This document shows, piece after piece, positions 19,641 to 27,719 of a stretch of DNA of 64,000 bases (its first letter is position 1; each line of letters starts with the position of its first letter). The translations under genes and the position numbers were made by a program. The notes beneath the pieces were generated by a model that worked only from the letters and a program-made list of their open reading frames with translations, ran no database searches and was not told the DNA's origin. Source of the stretch: Streptomyces roseicoloratus (GTDB taxonomy: Bacteria; Actinomycetota; Actinomycetes; Streptomycetales; Streptomycetaceae); NCBI RefSeq assembly GCF_004117935.1, contig NZ_SDOY01000048.1, positions 1 to 64,000 on the forward strand, written 5' to 3'.

Positions 19641-20273
19641 ATGCGTACCCACGGACATGAATTCGGGCACGGACACGGGAGCGGCCCCGGGGCCGGACGC
19701 GGGCCGTGCGGTCCTGGCCCTCGTGGTGAATTCGAGGGGCGGCGCGCGGCCTTCGGGCAGTTCGGGCCGGGCTTCGGCGGGCCCTGGGGCGGAGGCCCCT
19801 GGGGCGGCAGGGGCCGCGGCGGCGGCCGTGGCAGGGCGCGGCGCGGCGATGTGCGCGCCTCGATCCTGGCGCTCCTGAAGGACCGCCCGATGCACGGCTA
19901 CGAGATGATCCAGGAGATCGTCGAGCGCACCGGCGGTGCCTGGAAGCCCAGCCCCGGCTCGGTCTACCCGACCCTCCAGATGCTGGAGGACGAGGGCCTC
20001 ATCGCCAGCGAGAGCGAGGGCGGCAAGAAGCTGTTCACGCTCACCGACGCCGGGCGCGGCGAGGCGGAGGCGGGTCCGGAGGCCCCGTGGGAGGAGGTCG
20101 GGCGCGGCGTCGACTGGGATGCCGTGAACGAGATCCGGCAGGCCGGCTTCGGTCTGATGGAGGCCTTCGGGCAGGTCTGGAAGACCGGCAGCGCCGACCA
20201 GCGGCAGAAGGCGGTGGAGGTCATCAACGAGGCCCGCAAGAAGCTGTACCTGATCCTGGCCGACGAGCACTGA
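19641..20273 (+). CDS. PadR family transcriptional regulator
   Basis: A 210-residue regulator. The first 75 residues are Gly/His/Arg-rich (HGHEFGHGHG and GG-R repeats), then a PadR winged helix (about 76-150: RASILALLKDRPMHGYEM, GSVYPTLQMLEDEGLI) and a helical C-terminal dimerisation part. The His/Gly-rich tail may bind metal or nucleic acid; this is inference. The ATG at 19641 has GGAAGGAG 8 bases upstream. It is probably autoregulated through 19562-19614. No obvious target is co-transcribed; the next gene is convergent. Confidence 0.87.
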   Translation: MRTHGHEFGHGHGSGPGAGRGPCGPGPRGEFEGRRAAFGQFGPGFGGPWGGGPWGGRGRGGGRGRARRGDVRASILALLKDRPMHGYEMIQEIVERTGGAWKPSPGSVYPTLQMLEDEGLIASESEGGKKLFTLTDAGRGEAEAGPEAPWEEVGRGVDWDAVNEIRQAGFGLMEAFGQVWKTGSADQRQKAVEVINEARKKLYLILADEH

Positions 20274-20341
20274 CCGCACCGCGTGTGGTGAGCGCTCGGG
20301 TCGGGAGGGCGGCCGGAGGGCGGGCCCGGAAGTGACGAGGA

Positions 20342-20367
20342 GCCCCGCGGCGACGTGACCGCGGGGC
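20342..20367. terminator. Bidirectional terminator
   Basis: GCCCCGCGG (20342-20350) pairs with CCGCGGGGC (20359-20367) around an 8-base loop, between the convergent PadR and SRPBCC genes. Confidence 0.75.
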
Positions 20368-20391
20368 CCCTTCGCGTACGGAGCGGGCCGG

Positions 20392-20820
20392 TCAGGCGAC
20401 CAGGCCGGCGAGCTTGCGCAGCGACTCGGTCAGCGCCGCCGTCGCCGAGTCCTTCAGCTTGCCCGCCATGAGGGACACGGCCGCACCCGTGAACTCCCCG
20501 TCGATCCGTACGGTGGTGGCCTCGCCGTCGGCGGTGAGGGAGTAGCGAGTGCCGACGTCGACGCCCATCGGGCCCTTGCCGCGGATCGCGAGCACCCGGG
20601 CGGTCTCCAGCTCCTCCACCCGCCAGGTCACCTCGGCGGGGAAGCCCATCAGCTTCATGTTCTCCGCGAAGGTCGCGCCGGTCTCCAGGGTGGCCGGGCC
20701 GCCGTTCGGGAAGTTGGTGTGGGTGGCGTTCCACTGACCGTACGCGCCCCAGTCGGTGAGCTGTGCCCACACCTTCTCGGCCGGTGCCTCGATGCGTGCC
20801 TCCGCGCTGACTTCGGCCAT
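20392..20820 (-). CDS. SRPBCC family protein
   Basis: A 142-residue START/polyketide-cyclase-like fold. It opens with an ARIEAPAEKVWAQLTD strand-helix and continues with alternating beta strands to a long C-terminal helix (KDSATAALTESLRKLAGL). The fold binds a hydrophobic ligand; the type resembles CoxG or polyketide-cyclase 2 proteins. No catalytic residues can be named. GAAGGGG lies 8 bases before the ATG. It stands alone, with a terminator downstream. Confidence 0.8.
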   Translation of the reverse strand: MAEVSAEARIEAPAEKVWAQLTDWGAYGQWNATHTNFPNGGPATLETGATFAENMKLMGFPAEVTWRVEELETARVLAIRGKGPMGVDVGTRYSLTADGEATTVRIDGEFTGAAVSLMAGKLKDSATAALTESLRKLAGLVA

Positions 20821-20890
20821 GGGACCACCCCTTCACGCGTACCTGTCGGCAGTTCGGTGTCGCGGAACGTAGCCGCAGGGGCGTGAACAT

Positions 20891-21103
20891 TCAATACTGA
20901 TGAACTGTCAGTTCTGCGGTCTCGCCGTCGATCCACCACATCTGCGCGGAGTCGAACCAGTCGGAGGCGCGCGGTCCGTCGCCCTCGTCGTGACAGTGGA
21001 ACGCGGCCCAGAAGAGATCGGCGGGCAGCGCGTCCCGCGGCGCGTAGACGCGGTAGACGTACTGCCGCCCGTCTTGCGCGAGCAGGGCCACCATCCAGAA
21101 CAT
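20891..21103 (-). CDS. Small hypothetical protein, Trp-rich
   Basis: A 70-residue soluble protein with four tryptophans and alternating aromatic and charged residues (WAAFHCHDEGD, WFDSAQMWWIDGE); it is not recognised. Codon use is normal for the genome, which supports it being real. The ATG at 21103 lacks a strong ribosome site; an in-frame ATG nine bases later is an alternative. It is divergent from the Clp-N gene across 197 bases. Confidence 0.6.
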   Translation of the reverse strand: MFWMVALLAQDGRQYVYRVYAPRDALPADLFWAAFHCHDEGDGPRASDWFDSAQMWWIDGETAELTVHQY

Positions 21104-21300
21104 GCCTGAAGGACGTCACGCGACCGGCCAGTGGTTGCGTGGAGGGCGCATGGCAAGGCGGCGCGCGCCCCTGGAGGGAGAACTCGCCGGATCTCCTCCG
21201 CAAGGAGGAGGAACCGGTCGTCCGTGCCCGACTCCGGTGGGATGCGCACATGCTCCTCGGCGGGGATGTCCGGGCCCGCCGGGGCTGATGAGCTGGAAGG

Positions 21301-22071
21301 GTGCAAGTTCCTGTCCCTCCGGTCCCGCCTCCGGTCCCCTCCATACGGCCCGTGCCCCCTGCCGCCGCGTCCTCACGTCCTTCCGGGCCGTCGGCGGAGC
21401 CTTCCGGGCTTTCGGCGCAGTCCGTCGCACCGTCCCCGCCCCCGTCCCCGTCCGCGCCTGCCTCGTGGACGCCGGTGTCGACCTCGCCGGTGCCCCTGAC
21501 CGGTTCGTCCGGCCGTGCGCCCGCGCCCCGGGTGGCCTCCGGGCGGCTTCCCTCGGCCGCCGAGCGCCGTGCCGAGTGCGCCGACTTCGAGGACCGGCTG
21601 ACCGCGGAGCTCATGACGGCGGTCGGCGGCGCTCGGCGGCGGGCCCTGCGGGACGGCGACCGGCAGATCGACACCGCCCACCTCCTGCACTCCCTCGTCG
21701 AGGCCGACCCCGAGACCGCCGCCGTGCTCGACGAGGGCGACCGGCTCGCCCGCGTCCTCGGCTACCTCGTCCAGCGCTCGATCGGCTACGGGCTGCGCTG
21801 GCAGCGCGCCGCCGAGGAGACCGGCTCCGGCCTGCCCGTCGTGCGCGGCGGCGGGAACGGCGCCGCCGGCTGGTCGCCCGCCGCGGGCACCGCCCTCGCG
21901 GGCGCCTTCGAGCGCGCCGTGCGCCGCGGGGACCGGCGGGTCCGCGGTCTCGACCTGCTCGCCGCACTCGCCGCCGATCCCGGCAACCGGGCCGCCGAGG
22001 TGCTGCGCCGGGCCGGGGTCGACGCCCTCGCCCTGACCGCCCGGATCGAGGAGCCGTCTCAACAGGTGTAA
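21301..22071 (+). CDS. Clp N-domain (ClpA/ClpC repeat) protein
   Basis: A 256-residue protein. About 85 Pro/Ser-rich residues are followed by two Clp-N repeats: IDTAHLLHSLVEADPETAAV (about 120-140) and VRGLDLLAALAADPGNRAAE (about 215-235). No AAA+ domain is present, so it is an adaptor-like or stand-alone Clp-N protein, perhaps delivering or protecting substrates of ClpC. The start is uncertain: GGAAGG directly abuts GTG 21301, leaving no spacer, and a start further in is possible. It lies 41 bases before an EamA transporter. Confidence 0.7.
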   Translation: MQVPVPPVPPPVPSIRPVPPAAASSRPSGPSAEPSGLSAQSVAPSPPPSPSAPASWTPVSTSPVPLTGSSGRAPAPRVASGRLPSAAERRAECADFEDRLTAELMTAVGGARRRALRDGDRQIDTAHLLHSLVEADPETAAVLDEGDRLARVLGYLVQRSIGYGLRWQRAAEETGSGLPVVRGGGNGAAGWSPAAGTALAGAFERAVRRGDRRVRGLDLLAALAADPGNRAAEVLRRAGVDALALTARIEEPSQQV

Positions 22072-22112
22072 CGGCACTTACGCTGCTGACCCGGTCCTGT
22101 CATGATGGCCCG

Positions 22113-23114
22113 ATGCACGCGTCTCAGGGGAGAAGCGCCGGCCTGGGAATCGCCCTGGCCTCGGCCTTCGCATTCGGTGGTTCGGGAGTGGCGGCCAAGC
22201 CGCTCATCGAGGCGGGCCTCGATCCGCTCCACGTGGTGTGGCTCCGGGTGGCCGGTGCCGCCCTCGTCATGCTGCCCGTGGCCTGGCGCCACCGGGACCT
22301 GGTGCGCCGCAAGCCCGGGCTGCTCGCGGGCTTCGGCCTGCTCGCCGTCGCCGGCGTCCAGGCCTTCTACTTCGCCTCGATCTCCCGGATCCCCGTCGGC
22401 GTCGCCCTGCTCGTCGAATACCTGGCGCCCGCCCTCGTCCTCGGCTGGGTCCGCTTCGTCCAGCGGCGGCCGGTGACCCGCGCCGCAGCGCTCGGCGTCG
22501 TCCTCGCCGTCGGCGGGCTCGCCTGCGTCGTCCAGGTCTGGTCCGGCCTCGGCTTCGATCTCCTCGGCCTGCTCCTCGCGCTTGCCGCGGCCTGCTGCCA
22601 GGTCGGCTACTTCGTCCTGTCCGACCACGGCGGCGACGAGGCCGACTCCGCCGACCCGCTCGGCGTCATCGCGTACGGGCTCCTCGGCGGCGCCCTCGTG
22701 CTCACCGCCGTCGCCCGCCCGTGGGGCATGGACTGGTCGGTCCTCGGCGGCACCGCCGACCTGAACGGCACGGCGACCCCGGCGTGGATACTGCTCGGCT
22801 GGATCGTGCTGATCGCCACCGTCCTCGCGTACGTCACCGGCGTCGTCTCGGTGCGCAGGCTGTCGCCGCAGGTCGCCGGGGTGGTGGCCTGCCTGGAGGC
22901 GGTCGTCGCGACGGTCCTCGCCTGGGTGCTCCTCGGCGAGCACCTGGCGCTGCCGCAGATCGCCGGCGGCGCGCTGGTCCTCGTCGGCGCCTTCATCGCC
23001 CAGTCGTCGACGCCCAAGGCGCTGCCTGCCGAACCGGTGGCGGCCTCGGCCGGGCCGGCCGCTGACCCGGCCACCGAGGGGGCCGGCGCGTCGGGGGAGC
23101 GGGTCTCCTCCTGA
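22113..23114 (+). CDS. EamA family transporter (first)
   Basis: A 333-residue drug/metabolite exporter with ten membrane segments in two EamA repeats (about residues 8-145 and 160-300) and a Pro/Ala-rich cytoplasmic tail. Substrates of this group include amino acids and small metabolites; none can be assigned. ATG 22113 follows CATGAT (22101-22106) by 6 bases, with TTACGC 16 bases further up, so the transcript is probably leaderless. A second EamA gene lies 254 bases downstream under separate control. Confidence 0.85.
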   Translation: MHASQGRSAGLGIALASAFAFGGSGVAAKPLIEAGLDPLHVVWLRVAGAALVMLPVAWRHRDLVRRKPGLLAGFGLLAVAGVQAFYFASISRIPVGVALLVEYLAPALVLGWVRFVQRRPVTRAAALGVVLAVGGLACVVQVWSGLGFDLLGLLLALAAACCQVGYFVLSDHGGDEADSADPLGVIAYGLLGGALVLTAVARPWGMDWSVLGGTADLNGTATPAWILLGWIVLIATVLAYVTGVVSVRRLSPQVAGVVACLEAVVATVLAWVLLGEHLALPQIAGGALVLVGAFIAQSSTPKALPAEPVAASAGPAADPATEGAGASGERVSS

Positions 23115-23201
23115 GGTCTCCTCCTGAGGGGTGAGGCGGCGAGGCCGCGAGCTTCGCAGCGGCCTGCGGCTCCGACCGCGCGATGTCCTAGGATCCTGAC
23201 C

Positions 23202-23237
23202 ATGCACGCGACCGTTCTTCCGCCTCCCGCCGCGTAG
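23202..23237 (+). CDS. Leader peptide [11 protein letters not shown] (putative)
   Basis: An 11-codon open frame (ATG 23202 to TAG 23235-23237). The ATG lies 7 bases after TAGGAT (23189-23194), a good -10, so it is probably translated as a leaderless message. It contains three consecutive prolines, a classical ribosome-stalling sequence relieved by EF-P. It ends immediately before a GC-rich segment that can form alternative stems ahead of an EamA transporter. A translation-coupled attenuator is inferred. Confidence 0.55.
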   Translation: MHATVLPPPAA

Positions 23238-23319
23238 CGCGGGCGGCACCTTCCGCTGACGAAGACCGGGCCCGGGCGCGCCGACAGGCCCCCGGGCGGT
23301 CCGTCGCTGCCCGCCCGCG
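23238..23319 (+). promoter_or_regulatory. Candidate attenuator with mutually exclusive stems
   Basis: CCGCCCGCG (23311-23319) can pair either with CGCGGGCGG (23238-23246), which starts right after the leader stop codon, or, over seven bases, with CGGGCGG (23293-23299). The two pairings exclude each other. A ribosome stalled at the prolines would cover or free the first arm. The downstream gene start is at 23369. Confidence 0.45.
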
Positions 23320-23368
23320 GAGCCGAGCGACCGACCGCCTCACCCCCTGTCTTCCACGGAGAACGCAC

Positions 23369-24316
23369 GTGTCCAACGCCGTCGGTTCCGCCCTGTCCAC
23401 GGGGCGGAGCCTCATCTGTCTGATCGTCGCCGGAATCGCCTGGGGCACGGCGGGAGCAGCGGCCTCGCTGGTCTTCCGGGCCAGTGACATGGGCCCGCTG
23501 GCCCTGTCCTTCTGGCGTTGCGTGGGCGGCCTTGTGCTGCTGCTCGGCGTCCTCGCGCTGCGGCGCGGCACTCGGGCCGAGGCCGCCGCCGCTGCCGAGC
23601 CGCGCCGGCGCAGGCTCGTCCGCGTCCTCGGCACCGGCATCGGGCTGACCGTCTTCCAGAGCGCCTACTTCGCCGCCGTGCAGGCCACCGGTCTCGCGGT
23701 CGGCACCGTGGTCACCCTCGGCGCCGGGCCCGTGCTGATCGCGGTCGGCGCACGGCTCCTCATGGGCGAGCGGATCGGGGCGGGCGGCGCCGCCGCCGTC
23801 GGCGGGGCGCTCGCCGGGCTGGGCGTCCTCGTCCTCGGCGGCGGAGGAGCCGAGGTGCGACTGCCGGGCGTCCTGCTCGCGGTCCTGTCCGCCACCGGGT
23901 ACGCGGCGATCACCCTGCTCGCCCGCCGGTTCGGCCGCACGGGCGGCGGCGGGGACGCGCTGTCCACCACGACCTGGTCCTTCGCCGTCGGCGCCGTGGG
24001 GCTGCTGCCCCTGGCCGCCGCGGAAGGGCTCGTCCCGCACACCGACGCGCCGCTGCGGATGCTCGCCCTGCTCCTGTACGTCGCGGCCGTCCCGACCGCC
24101 CTCGCCTACGCCCTGTACTTCGCCGGAGCCGCCGTGGTCCGCGCCGCGACCGTCTCGGTGATCATGCTCCTGGAGCCGGTCAGCGCCGCCCTGATCGCGG
24201 TCACCCTCCTCGGCGAACACCTGACCACGGCGACGGTCACCGGCACCTTCCTCCTGCTCCTGGCCGTCACGGGGCTCGCCGTAGCGGAGACGCGGAGGGC
24301 GGCGACCGTCGCGTAG
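23369..24316 (+). CDS. EamA family transporter (second)
   Basis: A 315-residue exporter with ten membrane segments in two EamA repeats (about residues 12-145 and 158-305). It is only distantly similar to the first copy, so it is not a recent duplication. The GTG start has GGAGA 6 bases upstream. It is preceded by the [11 protein letters not shown] leader and a potential attenuator, so expression probably responds to a translation-linked signal. A 16-bp GC palindrome (24333-24348) spans the end of this gene and the convergent VOC gene. Confidence 0.85.
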   Translation: MSNAVGSALSTGRSLICLIVAGIAWGTAGAAASLVFRASDMGPLALSFWRCVGGLVLLLGVLALRRGTRAEAAAAAEPRRRRLVRVLGTGIGLTVFQSAYFAAVQATGLAVGTVVTLGAGPVLIAVGARLLMGERIGAGGAAAVGGALAGLGVLVLGGGGAEVRLPGVLLAVLSATGYAAITLLARRFGRTGGGGDALSTTTWSFAVGAVGLLPLAAAEGLVPHTDAPLRMLALLLYVAAVPTALAYALYFAGAAVVRAATVSVIMLLEPVSAALIAVTLLGEHLTTATVTGTFLLLLAVTGLAVAETRRAATVA

Positions 24317-24346
24317 GCGGGCTGTCCGGACGGACCCGGGCCCGGG

Positions 24347-24775
24347 TCAGTCCAGGCAGAACTCGTTGCCTTCGATGTCCCGCATCACGATGCAGGCGTC
24401 GTGACCGTCGTAGAGCAGGCGCACGCGGACCGCGCCGAGGGGTATCAGGCGGGCGCACTCGGCTTCGAGGGCGGCCAGGCGCTCCTCGCCCACGAGGCCG
24501 GTGCCGACGCGGACGTCGAGATGCACACGGTTCTTGACGGCCTTGCCCTCGGGCACGCGCTGGAAGAACAGACGCGGTCCCACGCCCGCGGGGTCCTCGC
24601 AGGCGAATCGGGATCCCCGCTGTGCGGGCGGCAGCGAGCGGTCGAAGTCCTCCCACGAGTCGAACCCCCGCGGTGGCGGTGGGACGACGTACCCCATCAC
24701 CTCGCACCAGAAGCGTGCGAGGCGCTCGGGCTCCGCGCAGTCGAAGGTGATCTGAACCTGCCTGGTCGTCGACAT
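24347..24775 (-). CDS. VOC family protein (glyoxalase-like)
   Basis: A 142-residue protein with the paired beta-alpha-beta-beta-beta modules of the vicinal-oxygen-chelate fold. VQITFDCAEPERLARFWCEV opens module 1 and KNRVHLDVRVG opens module 2; DIEGNEFCLD is the terminal strand with the metal-ligand type glutamate. The substrate is unknown. TATGGT (minus strand, 24787-24782) is 6 bases before the ATG, indicating a leaderless transcript. It has no partner gene. Confidence 0.8.
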   Translation of the reverse strand: MSTTRQVQITFDCAEPERLARFWCEVMGYVVPPPPRGFDSWEDFDRSLPPAQRGSRFACEDPAGVGPRLFFQRVPEGKAVKNRVHLDVRVGTGLVGEERLAALEAECARLIPLGAVRVRLLYDGHDACIVMRDIEGNEFCLD

Positions 24776-24857
24776 CGGCGCACCATAGCAGGGGTGCTCC
24801 GGCGGCCGTTCCCGGTGTCAGGCGGCATGGACGAGGACGGCGCGCGGCGCCCGCTGC

Positions 24858-25598
24858 CTACAGCGCGGCGAGGTAGTCGGGCAGCGGCGTGCCCGCGGGC
24901 CGGCCCTCGGCCGGGACCGGAGTGCCGTAGCCGCGCTGGACGGGGACCACGCCGGACCAGTGCGGCAGCGCCGCGTCCTCGGGGTCGTCGTTGGGGCCGC
25001 CGCTGCGGACCTTGGCCGAGACCTCGCGCAGGTCGAGGCGGAGCACGGCGGTGGCGGCCAGCTCCTTGGCGTTCGCCGGCCGGGAGTCCCCGGAGCGGCC
25101 CGGGACCACGTGGTCGACCAGCGCGTCGAGGGCGATGCACAGCTCCTCCGGGTCGGTGACCTGGTGGGCGACGCCGTGCACCACGACCGAGCGGTAGTTG
25201 ATCGAGTGGTGGAAGGCGGACTTCGCCAGGACCAGGCCGTCCACGTGGGTCACGGTGAGGCAGACCGGAAGGCCCGGCGCGTCCTCGCCCCTGCCCGCCG
25301 ACCGCAGCGGACGGGAACCGGTCGAGCCATGGACGTAGAGCGACTCGCCCGTCCGGGCGTAGAGGGTCGGCAGGACGACCGGCGCGCCGTCGCGGACGAA
25401 TCCGAGGTGGCAGAGGTACGTCTCGTCGAGGATCGCGTGGACGAGCTCGCGGTCGTACGAGGCGCGCTCGCGGGAGCGGGTGGGAACGGTCCGCTCGGTG
25501 GGCTCGTACGAGTCGGGTGCCTCGGGGGATCCCGTGGGCCCGGGGACCTGGTGCGCGCCGGAAGAGGGACCCGTCGGCTGCTGCGTCGTCGACGTCAT
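24858..25598 (-). CDS. Pyridoxamine 5'-phosphate oxidase-fold protein
   Basis: A 246-residue flavin-nucleotide-binding split-barrel protein. About 45 disordered residues are followed by the barrel (LCHLGFVRDGAPVVLPTLYA, LYVHGSTGSRPLR, VCLTVTHVDGLVLAKSAFHH). It is divergent from a MocR regulator with PLP fold across 35 bases, and such pairs usually form one regulatory unit, so it likely acts on a vitamin B6 or flavin-related compound. ATG 25598 has GGAG 6 bases upstream; ATG 25610 is an alternative. Confidence 0.8.
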   Translation of the reverse strand: MTSTTQQPTGPSSGAHQVPGPTGSPEAPDSYEPTERTVPTRSRERASYDRELVHAILDETYLCHLGFVRDGAPVVLPTLYARTGESLYVHGSTGSRPLRSAGRGEDAPGLPVCLTVTHVDGLVLAKSAFHHSINYRSVVVHGVAHQVTDPEELCIALDALVDHVVPGRSGDSRPANAKELAATAVLRLDLREVSAKVRSGGPNDDPEDAALPHWSGVVPVQRGYGTPVPAEGRPAGTPLPDYLAAL

Positions 25599-25609
25599 TG
25601 CGGACTCCA

Positions 25610-25640
25610 TTGCACTAGTGCATACTGTGTTTTGTGCTAG
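25610..25640. promoter_or_regulatory. MocR operator region and divergent promoter
   Basis: TGCACTAGTGCA (25611-25622) is a perfect 12-bp palindrome, and TTGCACTAG (25610-25618) recurs as TTGTGCTAG (25632-25640), 22 bases (two helical turns) away. CATACT (25621-25626), with TTGCGG 17 bases upstream (25598-25603), is the promoter of the regulator. Direct repeats two turns apart are typical of MocR dimers. Confidence 0.6.
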
Positions 25641-26965
25641 GAGAGTATCGGATCGAAGGTCGTCGCGCAGCGGAGATCGCCGCCAGCGTCGAGCGCGGAG
25701 TCGGCGCCGGGCAGCTCGGGCCCGGGCAACTGCTTCCACCCATGCGGGAGTTGGCTGCCACCCTCGGCGTGAACCCGAACACCGTGGCCGCCGCCTACCG
25801 GACCCTGCGCGAGCGCGGTGTCATCGAGACCGACGGGCGACGCGGCAGCCGCGTGCGCTCCGCGCCCGCGACGACGGCCCGCGGCTCCCTCCGCGTCGAG
25901 GCCCCCGAGGGCGTCCGGGACGTGAGCAACGGCAGTCCCGACCCCGCCCTGCTGCCCGCGCTCGACTCCGTGCTCGCGACGGTCGCCGGCGAGTACGCCG
26001 GGCGGCCGACGATGTACGGGGAAGCGCCGGTGGACGAGGAGTTCGCCCGGCTCGCCCGGGCCTCCTTCGACGAGGGCGGGGTGCCGGCCGGACCGGTCGG
26101 CGTCGCCTCCGGTTCGCTCGACGCGGTCGAGCGCGTGCTCCTCGCCCATCTGCGGCCGGGTGACGCCGTCGCCATCGAGGACCCTGGCTGGGGCAGTCTG
26201 CTCGACCTCGTGCCCGCCCTCGGACTCCGGCCCGTGCCGGTCGCCGTCGACGACGACGGGCCGCTGCCCGACGCGGTGGCCCGGGCGCTGCGGGGCGGAG
26301 CCCGCGCGCTCATCGTCACCGACCGGGCGCAGAACCCGACCGGCGCCTGCGTCACCGCCGACCGCGCCGCCGCGCTGCGGGCGGTCCTCGACGCGCACCC
26401 CGACGTGCTGCTCGTCGAGGACGACCACGGGCACGGCATCGTCGCCCAGCCGCTGCATCCGCTCGCGACCGGCGCGGGGAAATGGGCGTTCGTGCGCTCG
26501 GTGGCGAAGGCGTGGGGGCCGGACCTGCGGGTCGCCGCCTTCACCGGCGGCGCCGAGACCGTCGACCGGGTGCTCGGCCGTCAGCGGCTCGGACCCGGCT
26601 GGGTCAGCCGGCTGCTCCAGCGCGCCGTGGTGCACCTGTGGCGGACGGGCGCGGTCGAGCCGGAGGTCGTGGCGGCGTCGTACGGGGCGCGGCGCGACGG
26701 CCTCGTCCGCGCGCTCGCCCGGCGCGGCGTGGCGGCGCACGGGCGCAGCGGCATGAACGTCTGGGTGCCGGTCGCCGACGAGACCGGCGCCGTCGCCCGG
26801 CTCCTCGCGGCCGGCTGGGCGGTCGCGCCCGGCGCGCGCTTCCGCATGGAGGCGGGTCCGGCCGTACGGTTCACGGTCTCCGGGCTCACCCGCGCCGACC
26901 TGGAACCGCTCGCCGACGCCGTCGCGTACGCGGCGGGGCCGGCACCCGCGCGCAGCTACGGGTGA
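25634..26965 (+). CDS. MocR-type GntR regulator with aminotransferase domain
   Basis: A 443-residue regulator. Residues 5-75 are a GntR winged helix (LPPMRELAATLGVNPNTVAA), and residues 100-440 are a class-I aminotransferase fold. The PLP-lysine region reads VRSVAKAWGPDLRVA (about 291-305), matching the family S-x2-K pattern, and DRAQNPTGA and EDDHGH are also cofactor loops. It is expected to sense PLP or an amino compound and control the divergent PNPOx-fold gene and itself. GTG 25634 lies 7 bases after CATACT, so the transcript is probably leaderless and the operator overlaps the first codons. Confidence 0.85.
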   Translation: MLGEYRIEGRRAAEIAASVERGVGAGQLGPGQLLPPMRELAATLGVNPNTVAAAYRTLRERGVIETDGRRGSRVRSAPATTARGSLRVEAPEGVRDVSNGSPDPALLPALDSVLATVAGEYAGRPTMYGEAPVDEEFARLARASFDEGGVPAGPVGVASGSLDAVERVLLAHLRPGDAVAIEDPGWGSLLDLVPALGLRPVPVAVDDDGPLPDAVARALRGGARALIVTDRAQNPTGACVTADRAAALRAVLDAHPDVLLVEDDHGHGIVAQPLHPLATGAGKWAFVRSVAKAWGPDLRVAAFTGGAETVDRVLGRQRLGPGWVSRLLQRAVVHLWRTGAVEPEVVAASYGARRDGLVRALARRGVAAHGRSGMNVWVPVADETGAVARLLAAGWAVAPGARFRMEAGPAVRFTVSGLTRADLEPLADAVAYAAGPAPARSYG

Positions 26966-26999
26966 ACGGAGGCCCGCCGGGCGGCCCTTCGGGTTCGCC

Positions 27000-27133
27000 G
27001 TCGGACGGCGGGTAGGCGCCCCCGGCGGCCGGGGACCGGTGACCGGCACCCGCCCTCGCTGGCATTCGCTGTCGGACGGCCGGTAGCTGCCCCCGGTGAT
27101 CGGCACCCGCCTCCGGCGACCGGCACCCGCCTC
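27000..27133. repeat. Short imperfect direct duplications
   Basis: GTCGGACGGCGGGTAG (near 27000) recurs as GTCGGACGGCCGGTAG (27071), and a GA(C/T)CGGCACCCGCC unit occurs near 27041, 27098 and 27117. The stretch is non-coding, between convergent genes, and looks like local duplication. Confidence 0.55.
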
Positions 27134-27151
27134 CAGGGCGCGGCAACCGTC

Positions 27152-27619
27152 TCAGGGTCCGGCGAGCTTACGGAAGTCCCAGGACGCGACGGCGTCCGGT
27201 GTGAGCCGCATCCAGGCGTGCCGGCCGTCGTGCGGCATGGCGTCCAGGCCGAAGTTCTTGGCGGCGAAGAGCCGTTCGGGCTCCTCCAGTTCGCGGCAGG
27301 GCTCGCCGGTGCGCGGAGCCTCGCCCACGAACTCCACGCTGCCCGAGAGCTCCACGCCGCGCAGCTCTCCGTACTCCTCGCCGTCGTCGATCACGACCGC
27401 GATCCGCGGGCGCGCCGTGAGTTCGGCCCAACGGCGGCTTCGGGTGAGGGAGTAGAGCCAGAGGGAGGTGCCGTCCCAGGCGAACCAGAGCGCGCTGACG
27501 TGCGGGCGGCCGTCGGCCGACACCGTCGCCACCCGGCAGGTCCGCTGTTCGGCGAGGAACGTGTCGAGCTCCGCCGGAGTCATCATGATCCGGCGTCCAC
27601 GGCGCTGTGCGACGGTCAT
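27152..27619 (-). CDS. PPOX-class (pyridoxamine 5'-phosphate oxidase-fold) protein
   Basis: A 155-residue split-barrel flavin or F420-binding protein. CRVATVSADGRPHVSALWFAW, LWLYSLTRSRRWAEL and PRIAVVIDDGEEYGELRGVE are the characteristic strands. Family members reduce or oxidise small molecules with FMN or F420; the cofactor cannot be decided here. ATG 27619 is chosen since AGAAGG is 9 bases upstream; GTG 27628 would abut it. The isochorismatase-like gene starts 100 bases away in the other direction. Confidence 0.8.
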   Translation of the reverse strand: MTVAQRRGRRIMMTPAELDTFLAEQRTCRVATVSADGRPHVSALWFAWDGTSLWLYSLTRSRRWAELTARPRIAVVIDDGEEYGELRGVELSGSVEFVGEAPRTGEPCRELEEPERLFAAKNFGLDAMPHDGRHAWMRLTPDAVASWDFRKLAGP

Positions 27620-27719
27620 CGTCCGCACCCTTCTGGATTTCTGATGAGGTGTCAGAAATCATGGGCCCTGCACCCGTGGCGGTGCAAGGTGGTGAGTGAC
27701 GCGCATCGAGGAGGCCGAC

